From the NCBI GenBank assembly GCA_963732155.1, contig CAVSYB010000006.1, positions 186,001 to 250,000 on the forward strand: a DNA stretch of 64,000 nt. The letters run 5' to 3'. How positions within the stretch are numbered: position 1 is the stretch's first letter; every line of letters starts with the position of its first letter. This document shows positions 9,035 to 17,133 of this stretch, piece after piece. Under the pieces are notes generated by a model. The model saw only the letters and a list, made by a program, of their open reading frames with translations. It searched no databases and was not told the origin of the DNA. The position numbers were made by a program, and so were the translations under genes. Source of the DNA: Roseiarcus sp963732155. Lineage in GTDB: Bacteria; Pseudomonadota; Alphaproteobacteria; Rhizobiales; Beijerinckiaceae.

Positions 9035-9838
9035 TCACGCGACGCCGGCGACCGAGCAGCTTTGTCCGCCATCGACCGGCAGGCATACGCCTGTGATGAA
9101 CCTGGCTTCGTCGCTCGCGAGGAAAACGGAAGCGTTCGCGACATCCCAGGCGTCGCCCATCCGTCCGAGCGGCACCATCGCGTTGCGCGCCACCACCATT
9201 TCCTCAACCGAGCGATAGCTGGCGCTGATCTGTCGATAGATCATCGGCGTGTCGAGCAGGCCGGGCATGACGCAATTGGCGCGGACGCCCCGGCGGGCAT
9301 ATTGCAACGCGAGCGCGACGGTGGCCTGGTTCACCGCCGCCTTGGCGGCGTAGTAGGCGAAGTAGGGGTAGCCGGTCCAGCGAACTGCGGCGATCGAGGA
9401 GACGTTGACGATGGCGCCGCCGCCGCTTGCGAGCATCAGCGGAAGCACCGCCTTGGCCGCCCGATGGACCGAGCCGACGTTGACGTCCAACGCCGCGGCG
9501 AATTCCGCTTCCTCCAGCTGGATCGGATCGCCCATATGAGCGACCCCGACATTGTTCTGGAGAATGTCAATTCGGCCAAATTCCGCGTGCATGCGATCGA
9601 CCGCGCTCTGGACCGATTTCAGGTTCGTCACGTCGGCGGCGATCGGCAGCGCGGTTCCTCCCTCGGAGCGAATGAGGTCGGCGGTTTCGATCGCCGCGTC
9701 CGCCGAAATATCGACGCAGGCGACCCGCGCGCCTTCACGCGCGAACAACACCGCGGTCGCTTTGCCGTTCCCCCACCCGGGGCCGGACGAGCCGGCGCCG
9801 AACACGATCGCCGCCTTGCCGATCAAACGTCCCGTCAT
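9035..9838 (-). CDS. SDR family oxidoreductase
   Basis: A 267-residue classical short-chain dehydrogenase with an altered glycine motif (GAGSSGPGWGNGKA), the LQNNVGVAH structural motif, NVSSIAAVRW and a YYAAK catalytic Tyr-Lys. It ends ITGVCLPVDGGQSC. It converges on the acyl-CoA dehydrogenase gene and diverges from the TRAP transporter. It may be the 3-hydroxyacyl-CoA or alcohol dehydrogenase of the local pathway. The substrate is unknown. Confidence 0.92.
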   Translation of the reverse strand: MTGRLIGKAAIVFGAGSSGPGWGNGKATAVLFAREGARVACVDISADAAIETADLIRSEGGTALPIAADVTNLKSVQSAVDRMHAEFGRIDILQNNVGVAHMGDPIQLEEAEFAAALDVNVGSVHRAAKAVLPLMLASGGGAIVNVSSIAAVRWTGYPYFAYYAAKAAVNQATVALALQYARRGVRANCVMPGLLDTPMIYRQISASYRSVEEMVVARNAMVPLGRMGDAWDVANASVFLASDEARFITGVCLPVDGGQSCSVAGVA

Positions 9839-9843
9839 TGACC

Positions 9844-9856
9844 TGTCCTCAGGACA
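9844..9856. promoter_or_regulatory. 13-bp palindrome over the ribosome-binding region of the SDR gene
   Basis: TGTCCTCAGGACA is a perfect 6+1+6 palindrome starting six bases upstream of the SDR start codon (minus strand). Read on that strand it contains GAGGA, so it can act as a hairpin that hides the ribosome-binding site or as a protein operator. It lies in the 282-base divergent gap shared with the TRAP genes. Confidence 0.35.
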
Positions 9857-10120
9857 AGAGTTTCATCCGGCCGGGTCGGCGAGCGCGCCGCCGGACGGCC
9901 GCTCCGCCCCGCGATCGTCGGAGCCAATCAGCGCGGGTGACTTTCGGCCTCGAACCCCGTCGGGCGCGCGGCCGATCTATGAGCGAAATCGTCAACCACC
10001 CCCTCGCCGCGGCGCCGCCAAGCCATATGGAGCTACCATTAACGACGCCTTCCAGATAATGGATTTTGAAAAGTGAGGAAGCGCGGGTCCGATCGGACCC
10101 CTGACCTGGAGGGTTATGTG

Positions 10121-11137
10121 ATGTTATCCCGTCGCCGTCTTCTCGCCGCCGTTCCCGCGGCCCTGGCCGGGGCCGCCGTTGCAGCGCCGTTCGTCGCGCG
10201 CGCGCAGGACGCGGAGTTCGCTTACAAATACGCCAACAATCTGCCCGACGCCCACCCGATGAACGCGCGCGCGAAGGAAATGGCGGCGGCGATCAAGAGG
10301 GAGACCGACGGCCGCTTCGACCTTCAGGTCTTTCCCAACAATCAGCTCGGCTCCGACACTGATACGCTCAGTCAGCTTCGCTCCGGCGGGGTGGAGTTTT
10401 TCACGCTCTCCGGCCTGATCCTATCGACGCTGACGCCGGCGACGGCGATCAACGGGATCGGTTTCGCCTTTCCCGACTACGCCACGGTCTGGAAGGCGAT
10501 GGACGGCGAGCTCGGCAAATACGTCCGGGCGCAAATCGCCAAAGCCAATCTCGTCGTCATGGAGAAGATTTGGGATAACGGCTTTCGACAGATCACCTCC
10601 TCGACCAGGCCGATCAATACGCCGGACGATCTGCGCGACTTCAAGATCCGGGTGCCGGTGTCGCCGCTGTGGACCTCGATGTTCCAGGCTTTGGGAGCCG
10701 CTCCGACGTCGATCAACTTCAATGAGGTCTATTCCTCGCTGCAAACCAGAGTGGTCGACGGCCAGGAGAATCCGCTGGCGGTCATCGCCACGGCCAAGCT
10801 CTACGAGGTCCAGAAATTCTGCTCGCTCACCAACCACATGTGGGACGGTTTTTGGTTCCTGGCCAACCGTCGCGCGTGGGAGGCGCTGCCGCAGGCAATT
10901 CGCGACGTCGTGGCCAAAAACATCAACGCCGCGGGCGACAAGGAGCGCGAGGACGTCGCCAGCCTCAACGGCAGTCTCCAGCAGGATCTCGCCAACAAGG
11001 GACTGGCGTTCAGTCGGCCCAGCCCCGCGCCGTTCCGCGACAAGCTGCGTCAGTCCGGATTTTACGCGGAGTGGAAGGGCAAGTTCGGCGACGAAGCCTG
11101 GAGCGCCCTCGAGGCGGCGACCGGCAAGCTCGCGTGA
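10121..11137 (+). CDS. dctP: TRAP transporter substrate-binding protein (DctP family)
   Basis: A periplasmic solute receptor of 338 residues. Start ATG 10121 is preceded by GGAGGG. The N-terminus MLSRRRLLAAVPAALAG ... APFVARAQD is a Sec/Tat-type signal with consecutive Arg residues and an ARA-QD cleavage site. Typical DctP segments are FPNNQLGSDTDTLSQLRSG, ITSSTRPINTPDDLRDFKIR and EVYSSLQTRVVDGQENP; the last two contain the Arg used to bind carboxylates. The permease gene overlaps its stop. It likely imports an organic acid for the adjacent acyl-CoA ligase pathway (inference). Confidence 0.95.
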   Translation: MLSRRRLLAAVPAALAGAAVAAPFVARAQDAEFAYKYANNLPDAHPMNARAKEMAAAIKRETDGRFDLQVFPNNQLGSDTDTLSQLRSGGVEFFTLSGLILSTLTPATAINGIGFAFPDYATVWKAMDGELGKYVRAQIAKANLVVMEKIWDNGFRQITSSTRPINTPDDLRDFKIRVPVSPLWTSMFQALGAAPTSINFNEVYSSLQTRVVDGQENPLAVIATAKLYEVQKFCSLTNHMWDGFWFLANRRAWEALPQAIRDVVAKNINAAGDKEREDVASLNGSLQQDLANKGLAFSRPSPAPFRDKLRQSGFYAEWKGKFGDEAWSALEAATGKLA

Positions 11138-13038
11138 CGCCCGCGGAGGAACCCCCCGCTTACGCAGGGGAGGCTGCCTTCGCGGCGCGGCGCCGCGCCG
11201 TTTCGAGCCGGCGCTCGTGGGTGGCGATCGCCGACGCCGCCCTCGGCGCCGCGGTCGAATGGCCCGCCGCCATCCTCCTCGCGGCGGAGATCGTGATCCT
11301 GTTCGCGGGCGTCGTGGCGCGCTACGCGCTCCGCAGCCCGCTGATCTGGTCGGACGAACTCGCCTCCATCCTGTTTCTATGGCTCGCCATGTTGGGAGCG
11401 GTGATCGCGTTTCGTCGCAACGAGCACATGCGCATGACGGCGATCGTGGCGATGGCGCCGCCGGCGGCCCGCGCGTTCCTCGAGGTCCTGGCGACCGCCG
11501 CGGCGCTGGCCTTCCTCGTCTTGATCATCCTGCCGGCCTTCGATTTCGCGGCCGACGAAGGCGCCGTGACCACGCCCGCCCTGCAAATAAGCAACGCCTG
11601 GCGCGCCGAGGCGCTGCCGGTCGGCGTCGGCCTGATGGCCTTGTTCGCCATATTGCGCCTCGCGGCCGAGGCGTCGCTGTACCGCGTCGCCGCGGCGCTG
11701 GGCCTGATCGCCGTGATCATCGCCGTGTTCTGGCTGGCTGGCCCCGGGTTGCGGCGCTTGGGCAACATCAACCTCGTGATCTTCTTCGTCGGCGTCGTCG
11801 CCGCGACGGTGCTCGCCGGCGCGCCGATCGCCTTTTCATTCGGGCTGGCCATATTCGGATACCTCGCGCTGACCACGCATACGCCGCTCCAGGTCCTCGT
11901 CGGGAGAATGGACGAAGGCATGTCGCATCTCATCCTTCTGGCGGTGCCCCTGTTCGTCTTCCTCGGTCTTTTGATCGAAATGACGGGAATGGCGCGCGCG
12001 ATGGTCGCGTTCCTGGCCAGCCTGGTCGGGCATCTGCGCGGCGGGCTTCACTATGTGCTCGTCGGCGCGATGTATCTCGTGTCCGGCATTTCCGGATCGA
12101 AGGCCGCGGACATGGCGGCGGTCGCGCCGGTGCTCTTCCCCGAGATGATCCGGCGCGGCGCCAAGCCGGGCGATCTCGTGGCGCTGCTGTCCGCAACGGG
12201 CGCGCAGACCGAGACGATCCCGCCGAGCCTCGTGCTGATCACCATCGGTTCGGTCACCGGCGTCTCGATCGCCGCGCTGTTCACGGGAGGGCTGATGCCG
12301 GGCGCGGTGCTGGCGCTGATGCTCGGCCTGGTGGTCTGGCGGCGCTACCGCGGCGAGAATCCCGCTCACGTCAAACGCGCTTCAAGGCGCGAGGTCGCCC
12401 GGGCGTTCTTCGTCGCGCTGCCCGCCCTCGCGCTGCCCTTCGTCATACGGACGGCGGTGATCGAGGGCGTCGCGACGGCGACCGAGGTTTCGACGATCGG
12501 AATCGCCTACGCGGTCATCGCGGGATTGGTCGTCTATCGCCGGTTTGATTGGACGAGGCTGACGCCGATGCTGATCGATACGGCCTGCCTGTCCGGCGCC
12601 ATCCTGCTTATCATCGGAACCGCGACCGGGATGGCGTGGGGCCTGACCCAGTCCGGCTTTTCGAGGTCGCTCGCCGCGGCGATGACCGGACTTCCGGGCG
12701 GCGCGCCCGCTTTCATGGCCGTGTCGATCGCAGCCTTCGTCGTTTTGGGCTCCGTCCTCGAAGGCATTCCCGCCGTCGTCCTGTTCGGGCCCTTGTTGTT
12801 TCCAATCGCCAGGGCGGTCGGCATCCACGAAGTGCATTATGCGATGGTCGTCGTCCTGGCGATGGGCATGGGCCTTTTCGCGCCGCCCTTCGGCGTCGGC
12901 TACTACGCCGCCTGCGCCATCGCGCGCGTCGAGCCGATCGAGGGCCTCCGGCCGATCCTCGGCTACCTCATCGCGCTGTTCATCGGCACGATCATCGTCG
13001 CGGCCACGCCGTGGTTGTCGATCGGGTTCCTCAAATGA
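11134..13038 (+). CDS. TRAP transporter fused DctQM permease
   Basis: A 634-residue fused membrane component. Residues about 25-185 form the four-helix DctQ small subunit (RSPLIWSDELASILFLWLAMLGA), and the remainder is the DctM large subunit with 12 or more helices (GLLIEMTGMARAMVAFL, ISGSKAADMAAVAPVL, ATGAQTETIPPSL). The start is GTG 11134, whose bases overlap the dctP stop (GTGA), giving translational coupling. Such QM fusions are common. It uses the sodium gradient to import the acid bound by DctP. Confidence 0.95.
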   Translation: MTPAEEPPAYAGEAAFAARRRAVSSRRSWVAIADAALGAAVEWPAAILLAAEIVILFAGVVARYALRSPLIWSDELASILFLWLAMLGAVIAFRRNEHMRMTAIVAMAPPAARAFLEVLATAAALAFLVLIILPAFDFAADEGAVTTPALQISNAWRAEALPVGVGLMALFAILRLAAEASLYRVAAALGLIAVIIAVFWLAGPGLRRLGNINLVIFFVGVVAATVLAGAPIAFSFGLAIFGYLALTTHTPLQVLVGRMDEGMSHLILLAVPLFVFLGLLIEMTGMARAMVAFLASLVGHLRGGLHYVLVGAMYLVSGISGSKAADMAAVAPVLFPEMIRRGAKPGDLVALLSATGAQTETIPPSLVLITIGSVTGVSIAALFTGGLMPGAVLALMLGLVVWRRYRGENPAHVKRASRREVARAFFVALPALALPFVIRTAVIEGVATATEVSTIGIAYAVIAGLVVYRRFDWTRLTPMLIDTACLSGAILLIIGTATGMAWGLTQSGFSRSLAAAMTGLPGGAPAFMAVSIAAFVVLGSVLEGIPAVVLFGPLLFPIARAVGIHEVHYAMVVVLAMGMGLFAPPFGVGYYAACAIARVEPIEGLRPILGYLIALFIGTIIVAATPWLSIGFLK

Positions 13039-13110
13039 CAGCGCCGAATTCCGCCGGTCCGATCGGGACGCGCCGGACGTCGCCAGGCGCTCGGGAGACG
13101 ACCGCGCGCC

Positions 13111-14322
13111 TCACCGTTTGATCAGTCCGGCGTAGACCTCCAGCGTTTCCCGGGTCATGCGCTCCAACGAGAATTGCGCTTCGACATGCGCGCGCGCGCG
13201 CCGCGCCATCGCCTCGCGGGCGGAGGCGCCCAGCCCGAGGGCGGCCTGGATGGCGTTGGCCAGAGCCTCGGCGTCGCCCGCCTTCACCCGCCAGCCGGTG
13301 CGCCCCTCGAGCGGGTGTTCGGGGGGGCTGAGGACGGTTTCGGGCACCGCGCCGAGGTTCGAGACGACGACGGGCGCGCCCATCGCCTGCGCCTCGACCG
13401 CCGTGCGCCCGAACGCCTCCGGTTCGGTCGACGGGACGGCGACGACCGAGGCGGCGAGAAACGCCGCCGGCATATCCGTGCAATGGCCGACCAGCGCGAC
13501 GGCGCCCTTCAGGCCGGCCTTGTCGATCAGCGCCTCCAGCTCGCGGACGTAGCCGCCGCGGCCCTGGGCGTCGCCCGCCAGGATATAGCGCACGTCCCGC
13601 AGGCCGCGCTGCTTCAGCCGGCGCGCCGCTTCGATCAGCACTTTATGGCCCTTCCACGCGGTCAGCCGCGCCGCAACCAGCACGATGCGCTCGTCGGGCG
13701 CGACGCTCCAGCCGCCGCGCAGCCGCGCCACCCGCGCGGCGTCGACGGCCTTGGGCGAAAACTTGGCGAAATCCGTGCCGCGATGAATGACGCGCAATTT
13801 GGCGCGCGCCCAGGGATAGAGGCGCCCGATCAGCGCCGCCGTATATTCGGAATTGGCGATCACCGCGTCGCCGCGCGCCATCACCGAATTGTAGCGCAGC
13901 TTGAGCGCGGAGCGGCCGGCGTAGGCGCCGTGGAAAGTCGTGACGAACGGCACGCGCGCGATGCGGCACGCCATCAGCGCGACCCAGGCGGGCGCGCGCG
14001 AGCGGGCGTGGACGATGTCGACCCGCTCGGCGATGATGAGCCGCGCCAGACGCCGCGCGTTGAGCAGCATCGCCACCGGGTTCTTGGAGGCGGCGGGAAA
14101 GGGAATCATCAGCCCGCCCGCCGCCTGCAATTCGCTGGTCAGCCGCCCGCCCTCGGACGCCACCAGCGCGCGCCCCCCCGCCGTCACCAGCGCGGCGGCG
14201 ACATCGATCGTCGTGCGCTCGGCGCCGCCGGCGTCGATGCGCGGCACGATTTGCAGGATCGTGCGGCCGGTCAGCGGCGACCGTCCCCCTCCGCCATAGG
14301 GCGCCAGATCGGCGCCGCTCAT
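13111..14322 (-). CDS. Glycosyltransferase family 4
   Basis: A 403-residue GT-B glycosyltransferase. The N-terminal domain begins ILQIVPRIDAGGAERTTIDVA, typical of GT4 enzymes acting on envelope polysaccharide. The donor domain contains VAARLTAWKGHKVLIEA and the EX7E-type segment EPEAFGRTAVEAQAMGAPVV. The start at 14322 (MSGADLAPY) follows GAGG; a longer frame to 14442 is possible but unlikely. It converges with the TRAP permease. The sugar donor and acceptor are unknown. Confidence 0.92.
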   Translation of the reverse strand: MSGADLAPYGGGGRSPLTGRTILQIVPRIDAGGAERTTIDVAAALVTAGGRALVASEGGRLTSELQAAGGLMIPFPAASKNPVAMLLNARRLARLIIAERVDIVHARSRAPAWVALMACRIARVPFVTTFHGAYAGRSALKLRYNSVMARGDAVIANSEYTAALIGRLYPWARAKLRVIHRGTDFAKFSPKAVDAARVARLRGGWSVAPDERIVLVAARLTAWKGHKVLIEAARRLKQRGLRDVRYILAGDAQGRGGYVRELEALIDKAGLKGAVALVGHCTDMPAAFLAASVVAVPSTEPEAFGRTAVEAQAMGAPVVVSNLGAVPETVLSPPEHPLEGRTGWRVKAGDAEALANAIQAALGLGASAREAMARRARAHVEAQFSLERMTRETLEVYAGLIKR

Positions 14323-14404
14323 CGAAGCCTCATGCGGGGCGGACGCGGCGATCGTTGACACGGCGGCGCGCGCGCGCGAAGCCTCCGCCGGCGACCAACA
14401 AACC

Positions 14405-14525
14405 CGTCTCCCGCCCGCGGCGGGAGACGGTGGCCTCGCCAAGCGGGGTCGCAGGAGAGCCGTCTCGAAGGAGTCAGCCCTTTGCCCAAGCCCTCACCCT
14501 GCCCTCTCCCGCGAGCGGGAGAGGG
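14405..14525. repeat. Two GC-rich hairpins in the GT4 / hydrolase gap
   Basis: Two short inverted repeats lie in the 257-base gap. The first (14405..14429) has arms CGTCTCCCGC and GCGGGAGACG. The second (14502..14525) has arms CCCTCTCCCG and CGGGAGAGGG around a four-base loop. Neither is followed by a T-run, so they look more like dispersed palindromic repeats than rho-independent terminators. Confidence 0.55.
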
Positions 14526-14579
14526 AAGCTGGCGCCGCGGCGCCTGGCGCGAAAAGCGAATCATGGAGCTAGATTAGGT

Positions 14580-15365
14580 TTGAGCGACGCCGAACTGCAA
14601 TTCATTGATGTCGGCGCGGCCGGAGAGGCGCGCCGCATCGCCTTTCGGGCGCGCGCCGCGCGGGAGGACCGCGCCGGCCCCGGGCTCGTCTGGCTGAGCG
14701 GCTTCAAGTCCGACATGGCTTCGACCAAGGCGCAGGCGCTCGACGACTATTGCGCGGGCTCGGGCCGCGCGCTGCTGCGCTTCGACTATTCCGGCCATGG
14801 CGCCTCAGGCGGGCGCTTCGAAGACGCGACGATCACACGCTGGCTGGAAGAGACGCTCGCCGTCATCCGCGCGGCGACCGGCGGCCCGCTTATTCTCGTC
14901 GGCTCGTCGATGGGCGGCTATCTCGCGCTGCTCGCCGCGCGCGCGTTCGCGCAAGCCGGCGAGGCCGGTCGACTCGCCGGCATGGCGCTGATCGCGCCGG
15001 CGGTCGATTTCACGGAGGCGCTGATCTGGCGAAACGCGCCCGAACAGGCGCGCCGCGCGATCCTGGAGCAAGGCGCCTGGATGCGCCCGTCCCCCTATTC
15101 GCCTGAACCCTACCCCATCACCAGGGCGCTGATCGAGGACGGGCGCCGGCATTTGCTGCTCGGCGGCACGATCCGCACGCATTGTCCCGCGCATATCTTG
15201 CAGGGCATGCTCGATGAAGACGTGCCCTATTCCCACGTCATGGCGCTCGTCGAGCACATCGCCGGCGATCCGGTGACGCTGACGCTGATCAAGGATGGGG
15301 ATCACCGCCTCTCGCGTCCGCAGGACCTCGCCTTGCTCATTTCAGCGATCGAGGGGCTCGCGTGA
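14580..15365 (+). CDS. Alpha/beta hydrolase
   Basis: A 261-residue serine hydrolase of the alpha/beta fold. The oxyanion region is WLSGFKSDMASTKA, the nucleophile elbow is LVGSSMGGYLAL, and DEDVPY with DGDHRLSRPQD carries the acid and the catalytic His near the C-terminus. RFDYSGHGASGG resembles the ABHD10/BioH-type branch. The start TTG 14580 is inferred from where the domain begins; the ribosome-binding site is weak. The substrate is unknown. Confidence 0.88.
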   Translation: MSDAELQFIDVGAAGEARRIAFRARAAREDRAGPGLVWLSGFKSDMASTKAQALDDYCAGSGRALLRFDYSGHGASGGRFEDATITRWLEETLAVIRAATGGPLILVGSSMGGYLALLAARAFAQAGEAGRLAGMALIAPAVDFTEALIWRNAPEQARRAILEQGAWMRPSPYSPEPYPITRALIEDGRRHLLLGGTIRTHCPAHILQGMLDEDVPYSHVMALVEHIAGDPVTLTLIKDGDHRLSRPQDLALLISAIEGLA

Positions 15366-15505
15366 GCGGGCGCCTCGCGCGACGGCGAACCGACGCGCCG
15401 CCACGCGCGGCTGGACCAATGGCGATTTCTTGACGCGGCGGGGCCACTCCGTGAACGTTGCACGAGGCTGCTCCTCCGGGGCCACGGCGCTGCAGAAAGT
15501 TCGCC

Positions 15506-16507
15506 CTACTTCCAGCAGCGCGCCGCATAGTCGATCGCATAAAGCTGCGGCGCGGCGGCGATGGCGGCCATGCCGACAAGCACCGCGTCGGGGTGCGTCA
15601 CCAGACGGGTCGGAATGCGCCGCGCCAGCGCGTCGACCGGCGCCTTGGCCTCGAAGGCGGCGCGAAACGCCGTCTCGTCGATGAGATCGATGACGCGCGG
15701 CAGCACGCCGCCGGCCAGCGTCACGCCGCCCGTCGCGACGAAGGTGACGCCCATGTCGCCGGCAAAGCGCGCGATGATGCGCCAGTAGAGCGCGATCGTC
15801 GCCGCTTCCTCGCCCGAGCGGTTCTGATGCGCCCGATCGACGATCGCCGCGCCATCGAGCGCCTCGGCGGGCTTGCCTCGTGCGGCCAGACGCGCCGCAT
15901 GCAGGCGCACGAGGCCGGGGCCCGCCATCACGCTTTCGGTGGTGATGCGGCCGTGAACGCGCTCCAGATGCGGCCAGATCGCCGCCTCTTCGTCGTTGAT
16001 CGGGCCGAAATCGGTGTGGCAGGCCTCGGAGGCGAGCGAGGTGTGCCGCCCGGCCGCGTTGACCAGCGCGCCGATGCCGAGCCCGGTGCCGGGCCCCAGA
16101 ATCACCTGCGGCCCCGCGCCGAACGAGCGCGCCGGCCCGATGGGCTTCGCCCATTGCTCGGTGATGGTCGGCAACGACAGCGCCTGCGCCTCGAAATCAT
16201 TGAGCAGCAGTCCCTGGTCGAGCCCGACCGCCGCCGCGACTTTCGGCCCGTCCATCAACCAGGGCGCGTTGGTCAGCTTGAGCTTGCGCCCGTCGACCGG
16301 ACCGGCGCCGCAGGCGATCACCGACCGCGGCCGGGCGCCGAGCTTCCGCGCCGCCGCCTCGATCGCCTCGCCGAGCCCCGGATAATCCCAGGTCTTGAGG
16401 TGAACCGCCGCGCCGAGCGGGCCATCGGGCGCGCTCTTCAGCGCGAAGCGCACATTGGTGCCGCCAGTGTCGCAGACGAAGACCGGAAACGGAAACGAAG
16501 CGTCCAT
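15506..16507 (-). CDS. glk: Glucokinase
   Basis: Phosphorylates glucose to glucose 6-phosphate with ATP in the cytoplasm. The 333-residue protein starts MDASFPFPVFVCDTGGTNVR, which carries the phosphate-binding DTGGTN loop. It continues with LLNDFEAQALSLP, GPGTGLGIGALV, the glucose-binding EACHTDFGP, and FVATGGVTLAGG. This is the proteobacterial Glk family at its usual length. The ATG at 16507 is where homology to the phosphate-1 loop starts; the longer frame upstream is the shadow of vsr. Confidence 0.94.
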   Translation of the reverse strand: MDASFPFPVFVCDTGGTNVRFALKSAPDGPLGAAVHLKTWDYPGLGEAIEAAARKLGARPRSVIACGAGPVDGRKLKLTNAPWLMDGPKVAAAVGLDQGLLLNDFEAQALSLPTITEQWAKPIGPARSFGAGPQVILGPGTGLGIGALVNAAGRHTSLASEACHTDFGPINDEEAAIWPHLERVHGRITTESVMAGPGLVRLHAARLAARGKPAEALDGAAIVDRAHQNRSGEEAATIALYWRIIARFAGDMGVTFVATGGVTLAGGVLPRVIDLIDETAFRAAFEAKAPVDALARRIPTRLVTHPDAVLVGMAAIAAAPQLYAIDYAARCWK

Positions 16508-16655
16508 GCCGTCATTCACAGGCAACCGGAGACCGACGTCAAGTTGCAGCATCGCGCCGGGTGCTGCGCCCGGCGGCTCGACGGACAGGGCGAGCTTCCG
16601 CGGCGGCCAGAGGCGGCCTATCATCGCGCGCGCCGCAACAGCCCGTGGAAGGAAC

Positions 16656-17099
16656 GTGACGATCTCGCCCGACGAGGCCAGGGCGCGCGCCGAAAGGCGC
16701 TCGGCCACCATGCGCGCGGTCAAGTCGCGCGACACCGCGCCCGAGCTCGCCTTGCGCAGGATGCTGCGCGCGATCGCGCCGGGCTACCGGCTGCACCGCG
16801 CCGACCTGCCGGGCAAGCCGGACATCGTCTACGGCCGGCGCCGCCTCGCCATCTTCATGCATGGCTGCTTCTGGCACGGCCACGACTGCAAGCGCGGCGC
16901 CCGCATGCCGAAGGACAACGCCGACTACTGGCGCGCCAAGATCGCGCGCAACCGGGCGCGCGACGCCGCCAACCTGGAGGCGCTCGCCGCCGCCGGCTGG
17001 CGCACGCTGGTGGTGTTCGAATGCGCGCTGAAGGACAAGCCGGCGCTCGAGCGGAGGCTGCGGGAAGCGCTAGGGGCGAACCGGGGAAGAGGAAAATGA
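16656..17099 (+). CDS. vsr: Very short patch repair endonuclease (orphan Vsr)
   Basis: A 147-residue nickase that cuts 5' of the T in T:G mismatches arising from deamination of 5-methylcytosine. Start GTG 16656 follows GGAAGGAAC. Hallmarks are ERRSATMRAVKSRDTAPEL at the N-terminus, the LPGKPDIVYGRRRLAIF strand with the catalytic Asp, the zinc site HGCFWHGHDC, and the end GWRTLVVFECAL. Vsr is normally encoded next to a DNA cytosine methyltransferase, and none is present here. Divergent from glk, tail-to-tail with the AAA+ gene. Confidence 0.95.
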   Translation: MTISPDEARARAERRSATMRAVKSRDTAPELALRRMLRAIAPGYRLHRADLPGKPDIVYGRRRLAIFMHGCFWHGHDCKRGARMPKDNADYWRAKIARNRARDAANLEALAAAGWRTLVVFECALKDKPALERRLREALGANRGRGK

Positions 17100-17133
17100 C
17101 AAGTAGCAACGTAGCTCAGGCGTTTCACCGATC

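Noticed and set aside
16656..17099. Restriction-modification system around vsr
   Set aside because: No methyltransferase or restriction enzyme is encoded nearby; glk and the AAA+ gene flank it.
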